A stretch of DNA of 29,871 nucleotides, taken from the NCBI GenBank assembly GCA_964483245.1, contig CAZABP010000053.1, positions 1 to 29,871 on the forward strand, read 5' to 3'. Below are positions 15,957 to 23,271 of this stretch, in pieces. The DNA comes from CAZABP01 sp964483245 (lineage in GTDB: Bacteria; Planctomycetota; UBA1135; UBA2386). The number at the start of each line of letters is the position of its first letter. Within the stretch, counting starts at the first letter, position 1. The notes beneath the pieces are model-generated. The model was not told where the DNA came from. It saw nothing but the letters and a program-made list of their open reading frames with translations, and ran no database searches. The translations under genes were made by a program, and so were the position numbers.

Positions 15957-18748
15957 CGGTCGGACGCGTTTGCGAACTCCGAGTGCCACGCGCGCAGCGC
16001 ATACGACGCGTAGTAGTACTCCGCACGCCGGCCGGACCAGGACGCGCCGGGCGCCGAGATCCGCGCCAGTCCGGCGGCGTCTTCGAGCACGCAGACCTGA
16101 CGGCGCAGGTCGAGCGTCATCCGCGCGCCGCGCGCGTCGAGCCCGGCCCAACGCAGCGTCGCGTCCTCGATCGCGTGCAGGCGCACGACTTCACCGGTCT
16201 TGCGGTCCCGCTCGGCCAGCAGGCGCTGCGCATCGAGGCGCAGGCCCTGGCTGTCTTCGCTGCCATCGGCGTGGAGTGCGCGCAACGTGATCGGGCCGAG
16301 GCAGCGGATCTGCGCCGGCGTGACTTCGATCGGGCCGTCGCAGACCAGGCGGTGCTGCTCGTCGCCGCGCGGCTGCGCGTCCCCGGCCGGGAGCTGCGGC
16401 AGCGTGCCGGTGAACTCGAGGTGCGGCGACCACGCCGGGTCCTCGCGCAGCAACAGGTGCTCGCCGGCGCTGCCCTGCGCGAACTCGACCGCGACGGCGC
16501 GTGCGCGCGTGCGCCGTCCGCGTTCGTCGATCCGCACCAGCTCGGCCGGCGCCGCCGCGCTGCCGGAGATCACGCCGCTGCGTCCACGCACGCGCATCCG
16601 CAGCAGGTCGCCGCGCGCGCGGCCGAGCTCCTGGCCGTCCCGTTTCTGCACGAGCAGGCAGTCGTGGTCGGCCAGCAGCGACTCGCTGCCGAGCATCCGG
16701 TCGAGCAGCAGGCGCGTGCCGGCGCGGTGCGGCGTCGCCAAGAACCAGCGCGTCGCCGGGGATGCGAGCCACGGCAGGAGCTGGAGCTGCTGGGCCGTGA
16801 GCTCCAGCTGTGCTTGCGGCGCCGACGGATCCCCCGGGAGCCGCACCGCGAGCTGCGCGTGTTCCGTCGCGTGCAGCACGATGCCGCCGCCGGAGAGGCG
16901 CGTGACTTCGATCGCGCGCGCCGTGATCCGCTCGTCGGCCGACCGAGCGAGCGCCGCCGGGGCTCCGGTCAGCTCGACGACGCGCGCGTCGGTGCTGTGG
17001 ATCCGCGTGGCGGTGCCGGTGACCGGACCGTCGGGCGTCGCGAACGTGAACTCGCAGGCGGCTCCGGTCGCCGTCACGGCGGCGAGCGCGTCCCCGGCGA
17101 TCCGGGCATCCAGCGTTCCCGCGCGCCGGAGGTTGCCACGATCCCCGGCGAGCGTGACGTCGATGTCGCTGGCGGGAGAACGCAACCGGAGCAGCAGATC
17201 GCCGCTGTCCTCGCGCGTGATCTGACAGGCCCCGCTCCCGGCGATCCGCTGCCCGCCGTGGCGCAGCTCGTAGACATGCGCCGGATCCGGTTCGTGGGGA
17301 CCGAGCAGGACCCGCGTGTTGCCCGGCTCGGTGCGCAGCAGGAAGCCATCGTTGCCGGTGAACGTCGCATCCGGACCGTTCGTGATCCGGACGTCGCCAC
17401 TCCCGGCGAGCAGCAGCGGCCCGCGCGCATGCGGACCGCGCGCGAGCTGCATGCCGTCGGACGCCGACGCCGTCAGCTCGGCGGTTTCGATCCAGGCTTC
17501 CTGCTCGAGCAGCAGCAGCTCCTCGACGCCGGTCCCGAACGGCCCGCCGGCACCGGCGAGCGGGCCGAGCCAGCGTTCGCCATAGCGGACGACGTGCAAC
17601 TCGCCGCGGCACGCGAACGTCGCGTCGCCGCGCGGCGTCTGCGTCGTCAGCCGCGGATCGCCGATCGCGGTCAGCAGGTACGGCCTGCCATCCGGCGCCG
17701 GCGAGATCCGCAGCTCGCGGCAACGCAATCCGAGACGCTTCGCCTCGAGCGTGACCGGCGCACCGGTCAACACGAAACGCACCCAGTCGCCACCCTGCTG
17801 CGCATCGCTGCCGGTGCGCAGCAGCGTCGCGTCGAGGCGCTCGCCATGGATCGTCGCCGGAGCGCCGCGCATCGCGGTCTCGACGACGACGTCCTGCTCG
17901 GTGTGCAGCGTGACGCGGCCGCTCGCCGCCTGCTCGCGCAGCGTCATCGGCCCGCGCGCGCGGACCTTGGCCGGGCTGCGGCCGCCGAACTCGAGCACCG
18001 GCTCCGCGAGCACGGTCAGCACCGACTCGTCGCCGACGCGATCGAGCGAGCGACCGTGCGGGAACCGTCCGTCCAGCCCAAGGCCGTCGATCCGCATCGG
18101 CCGCGGTCCGCTGCGTGTCAGCGTGAACGGCTCGCGCGGATCGCCGGTGCGCACGAGCAGCCCCTGCGCTTCGCTGCGCACGAACGCCTGCCCGACCTCG
18201 AGCCGCACGCCGGCGACGCGCGCCTGCTCCGGCGTCGTCAGCACGACGTCGCGCAGGTCGATGTCGCGATCCTCTTCGATCGAAGGTCTCCCCTGCTCGT
18301 CCGGCGCGACGACGACCGTCGCCTCGGATGCCAGCAGCTCGCCGGACGGGATCGCCTGCGGCCGGTCCGGCAGCCCGCTGATCTCGAACAGCTCGATCCG
18401 CACGCGCAGCAGCTTCAGGCGGTCGTCGGCGAGCTGCTGGCTGTCCTCCGCGTTCAGCCGGTACAGCGGCAGCAGCATCCGGCCGCCGTCGGGCAGCGTG
18501 ATCTCGCGATTGCGCGGCAGCCGGATCGCGCCCCCCTCGACGCGCACGCGGATGACCGGGCGCTCCGCCTGCGGCAGCGACGGGTCGCGCTCGACCGGCA
18601 CCGCGATCCCGGTCGTCGCGCGCGGGTCGCGCACCGACGGTTCGAGCTTCGCCGGGCCGGTCGCGGCGTCCTGCTTGCCGCCGAGCCAGTACAGCAGCGC
18701 GAATCCGACCGCGAGCAGCACGACCAGCAGCAAGGTGCGGCGGATCAT
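15953..18748 (-). CDS. Very large LptC/LptA-like periplasmic LPS transport protein
   Basis: 931 aa, starting at ATG 18748, which overlaps the kdsC stop by 4 nt. Residues 5-22 (TLLLVVLLAVGFALLYWL) form one membrane anchor, as in LptC. The rest is repetitive beta-strand-rich sequence with recurring patterns of the type LxAxxxxLxR and xARGPMTLRE, VTLHTEQDVVVET, LHATEHAQLAVRL, VCDGPIEVTPAQIRCLGPITL. These resemble the OstA/LptA beta-jellyroll ('taco') repeat used in LptA, LptC and the LptD N-terminus. E. coli uses separate LptC (about 190 aa) and LptA (about 185 aa); here a single protein about five times longer sits at the same operon position, and no separate lptA or lptB is present. A fused bridge spanning the periplasm is the natural reading, but it is inferred; an AsmA-like lipid-transfer protein is an alternative. 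Confidence 0.6.
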   Translation of the reverse strand: MIRRTLLLVVLLAVGFALLYWLGGKQDAATGPAKLEPSVRDPRATTGIAVPVERDPSLPQAERPVIRVRVEGGAIRLPRNREITLPDGGRMLLPLYRLNAEDSQQLADDRLKLLRVRIELFEISGLPDRPQAIPSGELLASEATVVVAPDEQGRPSIEEDRDIDLRDVVLTTPEQARVAGVRLEVGQAFVRSEAQGLLVRTGDPREPFTLTRSGPRPMRIDGLGLDGRFPHGRSLDRVGDESVLTVLAEPVLEFGGRSPAKVRARGPMTLREQAASGRVTLHTEQDVVVETAMRGAPATIHGERLDATLLRTGSDAQQGGDWVRFVLTGAPVTLEAKRLGLRCRELRISPAPDGRPYLLTAIGDPRLTTQTPRGDATFACRGELHVVRYGERWLGPLAGAGGPFGTGVEELLLLEQEAWIETAELTASASDGMQLARGPHARGPLLLAGSGDVRITNGPDATFTGNDGFLLRTEPGNTRVLLGPHEPDPAHVYELRHGGQRIAGSGACQITREDSGDLLLRLRSPASDIDVTLAGDRGNLRRAGTLDARIAGDALAAVTATGAACEFTFATPDGPVTGTATRIHSTDARVVELTGAPAALARSADERITARAIEVTRLSGGGIVLHATEHAQLAVRLPGDPSAPQAQLELTAQQLQLLPWLASPATRWFLATPHRAGTRLLLDRMLGSESLLADHDCLLVQKRDGQELGRARGDLLRMRVRGRSGVISGSAAAPAELVRIDERGRRTRARAVAVEFAQGSAGEHLLLREDPAWSPHLEFTGTLPQLPAGDAQPRGDEQHRLVCDGPIEVTPAQIRCLGPITLRALHADGSEDSQGLRLDAQRLLAERDRKTGEVVRLHAIEDATLRWAGLDARGARMTLDLRRQVCVLEDAAGLARISAPGASWSGRRAEYYYASYALRAWHSEFANASDR

Positions 18749-19281
18749 CCGTGCCGCTCCCGGCCGACGATCTCGTCCCACAGGCCGCGCGCGCGCAGCA
18801 GCAGTTCGACGACTTCGCGGACCGCGCCGCGGCCGCCGGCGGTCTCGGTGACGTGGTGCGCGGCGGCCAGGACCTCGGGCCGGGCGTGCGGCACCGTGAC
18901 AGCGAAGCCGACCCGCCGCAGCACCGGCAGGTCGAGGATGTCGTCGCCGATGTAGGCGACTTCGTCAGCCCGCAGCTCACGCCGCAGCAGGATCGCTTCG
19001 AACTCGGTGATCTTGTCGAGATGGCCGAGGCAGACTTCGTGCACGCCGAGCTCGCGCGCGCGCGCCGCGACTGCGTCGCTGCGCCGGCCGGACAGCATCC
19101 CGGAGATGCCGCCGGCGCGATGCCAGAACACGAAGCCGGCGCCGTCGTAGACGTGGAAGCTCGCCAGCGACTGGCCGGTCGCGTCGACCCAGATCCGGCC
19201 GTCGCTGAGCACGCCATCGACGTCGGTCAGCAGCATGCGGATCCGCGCGAGGCGGTCCTGGTCGGGAAGGGCGCGCGTCAT
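18745..19281 (-). CDS. kdsC: 3-deoxy-D-manno-octulosonate 8-phosphate phosphatase
   Basis: 178-aa cytoplasmic HAD-family phosphatase that removes phosphate from Kdo-8-phosphate, the last step before CMP-Kdo formation. HAD motif I is TDVDGVLSDG (Asp20, Asp22), motif II is MLSGR with Ser64, the motif III lysine is Lys90 (LDKITEF), and motif IV is YIGDDILDLPVL (Asp113, Asp114). The KdsC-typical FHVYDGAGF lies at 42-50. Length and absence of a cap domain fit the tetrameric KdsC family. ATG 19281 overlaps the kdsD stop and the stop overlaps the next start, so the gene sits inside a fully coupled operon. Confidence 0.93.
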   Translation of the reverse strand: MTRALPDQDRLARIRMLLTDVDGVLSDGRIWVDATGQSLASFHVYDGAGFVFWHRAGGISGMLSGRRSDAVAARARELGVHEVCLGHLDKITEFEAILLRRELRADEVAYIGDDILDLPVLRRVGFAVTVPHARPEVLAAAHHVTETAGGRGAVREVVELLLRARGLWDEIVGRERHG

Positions 19282-20249
19282 CCGAGCTTCAGGTCCAGCA
19301 GATCCTGGACGTCGAGCAGCCCGACCAACTTCCCGCCCTGGTCGACGACCGGCATCTGGTCGACGCTCGCCTGGCGCAGCAGGGCGAGGGCTTCGATCGC
19401 GAACGTGTCCGGTGGCAGCGACTTCGGCGAGTGCGTCATGACGTCGCGGATCGGGATCCGGTCCAGCGCCGAGACCCCGCGCTGCAACAGCCGGCGGATG
19501 TCGCCGTCGGTGAAGAACCCCACGAGCTTCCCGTGTGCGTCGACGATGCTCGTCGCGCCCGGCCGGCCGGGCGTCTGTGTCATCACCTCGACGACGCTCA
19601 TGACCGAGTCCTGCTCGCGCACGACCGGGTTGTGCGCGCCGGTCCGCATCAGCTCGTGCACGCGCAGCAGCCGGCGGCCGAGGTCCCCGCCCGGATGGAA
19701 CCGCGCGAACTCGGCCGGGCCGAAGTTGCGCCCTTCCTGGACCACCAGCGCCAACGCGTCGCCAAGGGCCAGCATCGCCGCGGTCGAGGCGCTGGGCGCG
19801 AGCTTGTAGGAGCCGGCTTCGTCGATGTCGCCGAGCTGCAGCACGAAATCGGAGTGGCGGCCGAGCGAGGAGTCGCGCGACTGCGTGATCCCGACCACTT
19901 CGACGCCGGCTGCGCGAACCGGACCGAGCAGGCGCAGGACCTCGTCCGTCTCGCCGGACTTCGAGAACAGCAGGATCAGGTCGCCCGGCTGCACGCGGCC
20001 CAGGTCGCCATGGATCGCGTCCGCCGGGTGCAGGTTGATCGACGGCGTGCCGGTCGACGCGAACGTCGCCGACACCTTCTGCGCGATGATCCCGGCCTTG
20101 CCCATGCCGGCCGTCACGACGCGGCCGCCGAGCGCGAGGATCCGCTCGACGACGCGGACGAAGTCCGCATCCAGCCGCTCCGCCACGCCGCCGATGGCTT
20201 GCGCCTCCTGAGCCAGGATCGCGCGCGCCCGTTCGATTCTCGGGTCCAT
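19278..20249 (-). CDS. kdsD: Arabinose-5-phosphate isomerase (SIS + tandem CBS domains)
   Basis: 323 aa. Interconverts ribulose-5-phosphate and arabinose-5-phosphate, the first step of Kdo synthesis in the cytoplasm. The SIS sugar-isomerase domain (about 35-170) carries TAGMGKAG (47-53), LFSKSGETDE (94-103) and LAPSAST (150-156); the KpsF/KdsD signature HPGGDLGRRL is at 185-194. Two CBS domains follow (about 203-262 and 270-322, the second with DVMTHSP and MPVVDQGGKLVGLLDVQDLL), usually nucleotide sensors. Length is normal. It is the first gene of the minus-strand LPS operon and shares a 49-bp promoter region with scpA. Confidence 0.94.
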   Translation of the reverse strand: MDPRIERARAILAQEAQAIGGVAERLDADFVRVVERILALGGRVVTAGMGKAGIIAQKVSATFASTGTPSINLHPADAIHGDLGRVQPGDLILLFSKSGETDEVLRLLGPVRAAGVEVVGITQSRDSSLGRHSDFVLQLGDIDEAGSYKLAPSASTAAMLALGDALALVVQEGRNFGPAEFARFHPGGDLGRRLLRVHELMRTGAHNPVVREQDSVMSVVEVMTQTPGRPGATSIVDAHGKLVGFFTDGDIRRLLQRGVSALDRIPIRDVMTHSPKSLPPDTFAIEALALLRQASVDQMPVVDQGGKLVGLLDVQDLLDLKLG

Positions 20250-20259
20250 CAGCGCGAGC

Positions 20260-20289
20260 AGTGTAGCGGCCGGGGGCGCGGGCTACACT
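20260..20289. promoter_or_regulatory. Symmetric divergent -10 elements between kdsD and scpA
   Basis: AGTGTAGC (20260-20267) and GCTACACT (20282-20289) form a perfect 8-bp inverted repeat around 14 GC-rich bases. Each arm contains TACACT on the strand of the gene it faces, ending 9 nt before scpA ATG 20299 and 10 nt before kdsD ATG 20249. Neither gene has a Shine-Dalgarno. The arms can be read as mirrored -10 boxes for leaderless transcripts, an operator, or both; -35 matches are poor. Confidence 0.5.
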
Positions 20290-20298
20290 CGCGCGGCA

Positions 20299-21135
20299 AT
20301 GTCGTATCGCGTCGAGCTGCCCGTGTTCTCGGGGCCGATGGACCTCTTGCTGCACCTCGTCCGGGAACAGGAGGTCGACGTGCGCGAAGTGTCGATCGCA
20401 CGGATCCTGGACGAGTATCTGCGCCACCTCGAGGCGCTGCAGACGCTCGACCTCGCCGACATGGGGGAGTTCGTGCTGATGGCCGGCACGCTGATGGAGA
20501 TCAAGTCGCGCGAGCTGCTGCCGCGCGACGAGGTCCAGGTCGAGGCCGAACTCGATCCGCGCGACGACCTCGTGCGCCGGCTGCTGGACTACAAGCGCTA
20601 TCGGGATCTGTCACGCCGCCTCGACCGCCTCGCCCGCCTGCGCGCACGCAAGCTGAGCCCGTCGCCGCCGTGGCCGCGCGAGCTCGATGAGGAGGCGGAC
20701 GAGCGGGATCTGCTGGACCTGGGCGACGTCGACGTCTGGGCGCTGACCGGCGCGTTCGCGCGCCTGCTGGAGGCGACCGGGCAGGACCTCAAGCTGGACG
20801 TCGGCATCGACACGCGGACCGTCGCGTACTACACCGAGCGCGTGCTGGCGAAGGTGAAGGGGCGGGAGGAGGTGCGGTTCGAGGATCTGTTCGATCCGCG
20901 CGAGGGACGGATCGCGCTGATCGGCGTGTTCGTGGCCGTGCTCGAGATGATGAAGCAGGGCTTCCTGCGCGCGTGGCAGGAGCAGTGCTTCGGGCCAATC
21001 CTGATCGCGTTCAAGGGGCCGCAGGGGCTCACCGCGGAGCAGGTGATGGCGCATGCGGAGGAGGTCGGGGAGGAGGCGGATGCGACGACGGATGCGGATG
21101 CCGTGGGCGATGGCGCAGCCGAGGCTGCCGGATAG
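20299..21135 (+). CDS. scpA: Segregation and condensation protein A (kleisin)
   Basis: 278-aa kleisin subunit that bridges the SMC dimer with ScpB in chromosome condensation and segregation. The N-terminal signature is intact: FSGPMDLLLHLVREQEVDVREVSIARILDEYL, followed by the helical stretch FVLMAGTLMEIKSRELLPRDE typical of the SMC-neck-binding domain. An Arg-rich helical and linker zone (about 95-145) follows. The C-terminal winged-helix part contains VRFEDLFDPREGRIALIGVFVAVLEMMKQG. The tail (from about 250) is Glu/Asp/Ala-rich and dispensable-looking. No scpB lies next to it in this window; the downstream neighbour is unrelated. The ATG at 20299 directly follows a -10-like TACACT. Confidence 0.95.
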   Translation: MSYRVELPVFSGPMDLLLHLVREQEVDVREVSIARILDEYLRHLEALQTLDLADMGEFVLMAGTLMEIKSRELLPRDEVQVEAELDPRDDLVRRLLDYKRYRDLSRRLDRLARLRARKLSPSPPWPRELDEEADERDLLDLGDVDVWALTGAFARLLEATGQDLKLDVGIDTRTVAYYTERVLAKVKGREEVRFEDLFDPREGRIALIGVFVAVLEMMKQGFLRAWQEQCFGPILIAFKGPQGLTAEQVMAHAEEVGEEADATTDADAVGDGAAEAAG

Positions 21136-21145
21136 TCGCTGCCGC

Positions 21146-21180
21146 GTCCTGCTCACGGTTCCGCGCTGATCCGGCAGGAC
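21146..21180 (+). terminator. Inverted repeat after scpA, weak terminator candidate
   Basis: GTCCTGC (21146-21152) and GCAGGAC (21174-21180) can pair, with an inner CGG/CCG, about 11 bp after the scpA stop. There is no U-tract. Support comes only from pairing and position. Confidence 0.3.
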
Positions 21181-21315
21181 ACGGGTGCAGTCCGCACGGC
21201 GCAGATGTGGGCTGTGCCCGCACCCCCGCCCTCGGGGACTGGCGCCGGCGTGGATCGGCTGCCTATCCTGCGCGGTGGCCCTGACGGTGCGTCGGGGCGC
21301 TTCTTTGATGCGCAC

Positions 21316-21356
21316 AGGAGGAGACGTGGCGAATCGAGAGAACGTACCCCCCCCCC
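21316..21356 (+). promoter_or_regulatory. Shine-Dalgarno, GTG start and 10-C tract before the sigma-like gene
   Basis: AGGAGGAG (21316-21323) is followed by GTG at 21326 and, 18 nt later, by ten consecutive C (21347-21356). As written, the GTG frame stops at TGA 21404-21406 after 26 codons. With nine (or twelve) C the same frame would run without a stop into the sigma-like gene, adding about 23 residues before ATG 21396. This is either a slipped-strand switch or a homopolymer sequencing error. Confidence 0.55.
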
Positions 21357-21395
21357 GATGGACCTTTGAGCCACGGGCGACGGTCGAGGTCGGAC

Positions 21396-21950
21396 ATGGG
21401 CTCTGATGGCGAACCGAGTACGTCATGGCCTGTTGAGCTGGTGGCGGCGTACCTGATCGTCCAGGCGCTGCGCCCACACTCGATCGCATGGGTCGAGTGG
21501 GAGGATGCTCTCAGCGAGGCGATCCTCAGGACGGTTCAGGCGCGCGAGCGCGCCGCCGTAGCATCCGTGGAGGAGTACTCGAAGTACCTGCTCCGCGTCG
21601 CGAAGAACTGGCTTCGACGTGCGCGAGGCGCACGCCGCGAAGTCCAGTCCGCGCTCGACCTGAATCAGTGCGAGGACCCGCGCGCTCGCGAGCGTGACGA
21701 CACGCCGCGTCTCGCGGAGCAGTGGACTGAGCTGGTCGCTGCACCGATCCGCTGGACCACGACCCAGGCGGAATTCCTCGGACACGTCCGCGCGGGTGGC
21801 CACTCCACGCTCGCGAGCTTGGCCAGGGCGATGCGCTGCAGCCGCCAGACAGTGTTCCAGACCGCCAATGGCATCGCGGGGACGGCGCGCCCGTACTTCG
21901 CCGGCGAAAAAGGTGCACGCCCTCCGCGCCGCCGGCAACCGAGGGCCTGA
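21396..21950 (+). CDS. Small RNA polymerase sigma-factor-like protein
   Basis: 184 aa from ATG 21396; a TTG at 21366 in the same frame is an alternative, and a better-supported GTG at 21326 is one base out of frame across a poly-C tract. Residues about 14-80 (VELVAAYLIVQALRP, WEDALSEAILRTVQ, YSKYLLRVAKNWLRRARGARREV) look like a sigma region 2 helix bundle ending in a basic segment. Residues 135-167 (HSTLASLARAMRCSRQTVFQTANGIAGTARPYF) look like a region 4-type helix-turn-helix with a Cys-Ser-Arg-Gln-Thr-Val recognition helix. The Arg-rich C-terminus ends abruptly. Overall it resembles short ECF-type factors, but the conserved region 2 residues are weak, so a sigma-like DNA-binding regulator is the safe call. 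It immediately precedes the Cys-rich/kelch array. No anti-sigma gene is seen. Confidence 0.5.
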   Translation: MGSDGEPSTSWPVELVAAYLIVQALRPHSIAWVEWEDALSEAILRTVQARERAAVASVEEYSKYLLRVAKNWLRRARGARREVQSALDLNQCEDPRARERDDTPRLAEQWTELVAAPIRWTTTQAEFLGHVRAGGHSTLASLARAMRCSRQTVFQTANGIAGTARPYFAGEKGARPPRRRQPRA

Positions 21951-22033
21951 CAATGGCTTGCGCCTACAAGCGTGTTTCGCGAGCCATGAATTCCGGTGCG
22001 AAAGTACTGCGCTACAGCCTCAAGGTGGATGAG

Positions 22034-22056
22034 CACCCGCTCGGCGTGAGCGGGTG
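22034..22056 (+). promoter_or_regulatory. Strong 9-bp hairpin before the coiled-coil gene
   Basis: CACCCGCTC (22034-22042), loop GGCGT, GAGCGGGTG (22048-22056) form a perfect stem. It lies 84 bp after the sigma-like gene and 32 bp before ATG 22089. Without a following U-run it is either a terminator core or a structured 5' leader of the array. Confidence 0.5.
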
Positions 22057-22088
22057 ACCCCTACGACCCCCTGACTGCGGAGACGCCG

Positions 22089-22787
22089 ATGCGCCGCACC
22101 CTGACCCTCATCGCGATTGCCGCGATCGTCGCGGCCGTGCTCGGGTTCTCATGGTGGCAGCGGTCGGAGCAGGCGCCAGCAGCGCCGGAACTCGTCTCGC
22201 ATCGCTTCTCGACGCCGCCCGTCGAAGTGCCCGTGCAGGCGCAGGGGACCGCGCTGCCGCCGAAGCAGGTCAGCTTCACGTGGAAGCAGCCGCAGGTGGA
22301 GAAGCTGCCGGCCACGCCGCAGATCGAGGAGATGCTGGCGAATGGCAGCGCCCACCTGCTCGAGTCGCAACTGACGGACGCGCATAGGCTGCTGCTGCAG
22401 GAGAAGGTGCAGGACCTGACGCGCGCGCTGATGCAGCTCGCGCTGCGCGACGAGGAGGAGCTGACGCGGATCAAGGGCCTGCTGGTCGGTGACCCGGAGC
22501 GGACGATCGAGATCACCGCGAAGAAGCGGGAAGAGGATCCGCACTACCCGCGGCTGCTGCGCATGCGCGAGCTGGTCGAGCGCGGCCACGGCGGCGTGTG
22601 GGGGGACTTCATCGACGGCAAGGAGATCCACTTCGTCGTGCGCTGGGACGAGTGGCCGGCGTTGAAGAGCATCCGCGACATGCAGTTGAAGCTGATCGCG
22701 CAGCGCACCCAGATCGTGGCGGACTCCATCGAGGCCGGGTACCGGCGCGAGGGATCGGCCATCTTCAAGTCAACCGTCAAGAGGTGA
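22089..22787 (+). CDS. Membrane-anchored coiled-coil protein, unknown function
   Basis: 232 aa. Residues 5-24 (LTLIAIAAIVAAVLGFSWWQ) form an uncleaved anchor or signal, followed by a Pro/Val/Gln-rich linker (about 30-75) and a charged, mostly helical domain (about 80-150, LLQEKVQDLTRALMQLALRDEEELTRIKGLL) with coiled-coil character. The C-terminal 75 residues contain LRMRELVERGHGGVWGDFIDGKEIHFVVRWDEW and end in a basic tail. I do not recognise the family. It is the first gene of the array and lies 4 bp from the 12-Cys gene, so it is probably co-transcribed with it. Decayed copies of its 3' end precede the next two 12-Cys genes. Confidence 0.7.
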   Translation: MRRTLTLIAIAAIVAAVLGFSWWQRSEQAPAAPELVSHRFSTPPVEVPVQAQGTALPPKQVSFTWKQPQVEKLPATPQIEEMLANGSAHLLESQLTDAHRLLLQEKVQDLTRALMQLALRDEEELTRIKGLLVGDPERTIEITAKKREEDPHYPRLLRMRELVERGHGGVWGDFIDGKEIHFVVRWDEWPALKSIRDMQLKLIAQRTQIVADSIEAGYRREGSAIFKSTVKR

Positions 22788-22791
22788 TTCC

Positions 22792-23271
22792 GTGAAAACC
22801 AGATGCCTCCTTTGCATAGCGACCCTGTTCCTGTTCGCCAGCTGGATGCCCGTGGCGTCAAGCCACAGCCGCGTGACGCAGACTCCTGATTGCGACTGCA
22901 CCATCGAATTCAACAACTTCCCCCTCACGATCGGTGGGGAAGGAGACCTGACAGAGTCATTGAGCTGTGTCGGGAACTCGCCTCTGTACTCCTGCACCAT
23001 GACCGGCAACATCACTTGGACTCCCATCGCCAATTGCTGTGCCATGAGCGGTAACTGGTCCAACTCGAACACGAGCTCCGGTAGCGCCGACTCGTGCACC
23101 GCCGGATTCCAGCAGTTTACCAACTGCAACGGAACAACGTCGAATCCGCACTCCTGCCAAGGAGCGTGCCAGCCTACCCCAGGTACTGCGATCAGTGGGT
23201 GGGCCGTAGTACTGGATTGCTCAGGCTCTTCACTCGGATCCGCGCTCAAGCAGTTCCGATGCATCAACTGA
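22792..23271 (+). CDS. Secreted 12-cysteine protein (copy 1)
   Basis: 159 aa from GTG 22792 (GAGGTG at 22782-22787). A signal peptide occupies about residues 1-25 (CLLCIATLFLFASWMPVASS). The mature part has twelve cysteines at conserved spacing across the three copies: DCDC, LSCVGNSPLYSC, NCC, DSC, TNC, SCQGAC, LDC and a final FRC. An even number in an exported, small, Asn/Ser/Thr-rich domain suggests six disulfides. Motifs FPLTIGGEGDLTESLSC and MSGNWSNSN are shared by all copies. No family recognised; an extracellular structural or binding module is plausible. The stop overlaps the kelch start by one base (TGATG), so the two products are made in linked amounts. Confidence 0.72.
   Translation: MKTRCLLCIATLFLFASWMPVASSHSRVTQTPDCDCTIEFNNFPLTIGGEGDLTESLSCVGNSPLYSCTMTGNITWTPIANCCAMSGNWSNSNTSSGSADSCTAGFQQFTNCNGTTSNPHSCQGACQPTPGTAISGWAVVLDCSGSSLGSALKQFRCIN

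Noticed and set aside
15848..18955. 1,035-codon plus-strand frame opposite the lptD/LptC-like genes
   Set aside because: Strongly Arg/Ala/Glu-biased with no recognisable domain, opposite a coherent operon with four-base overlaps.
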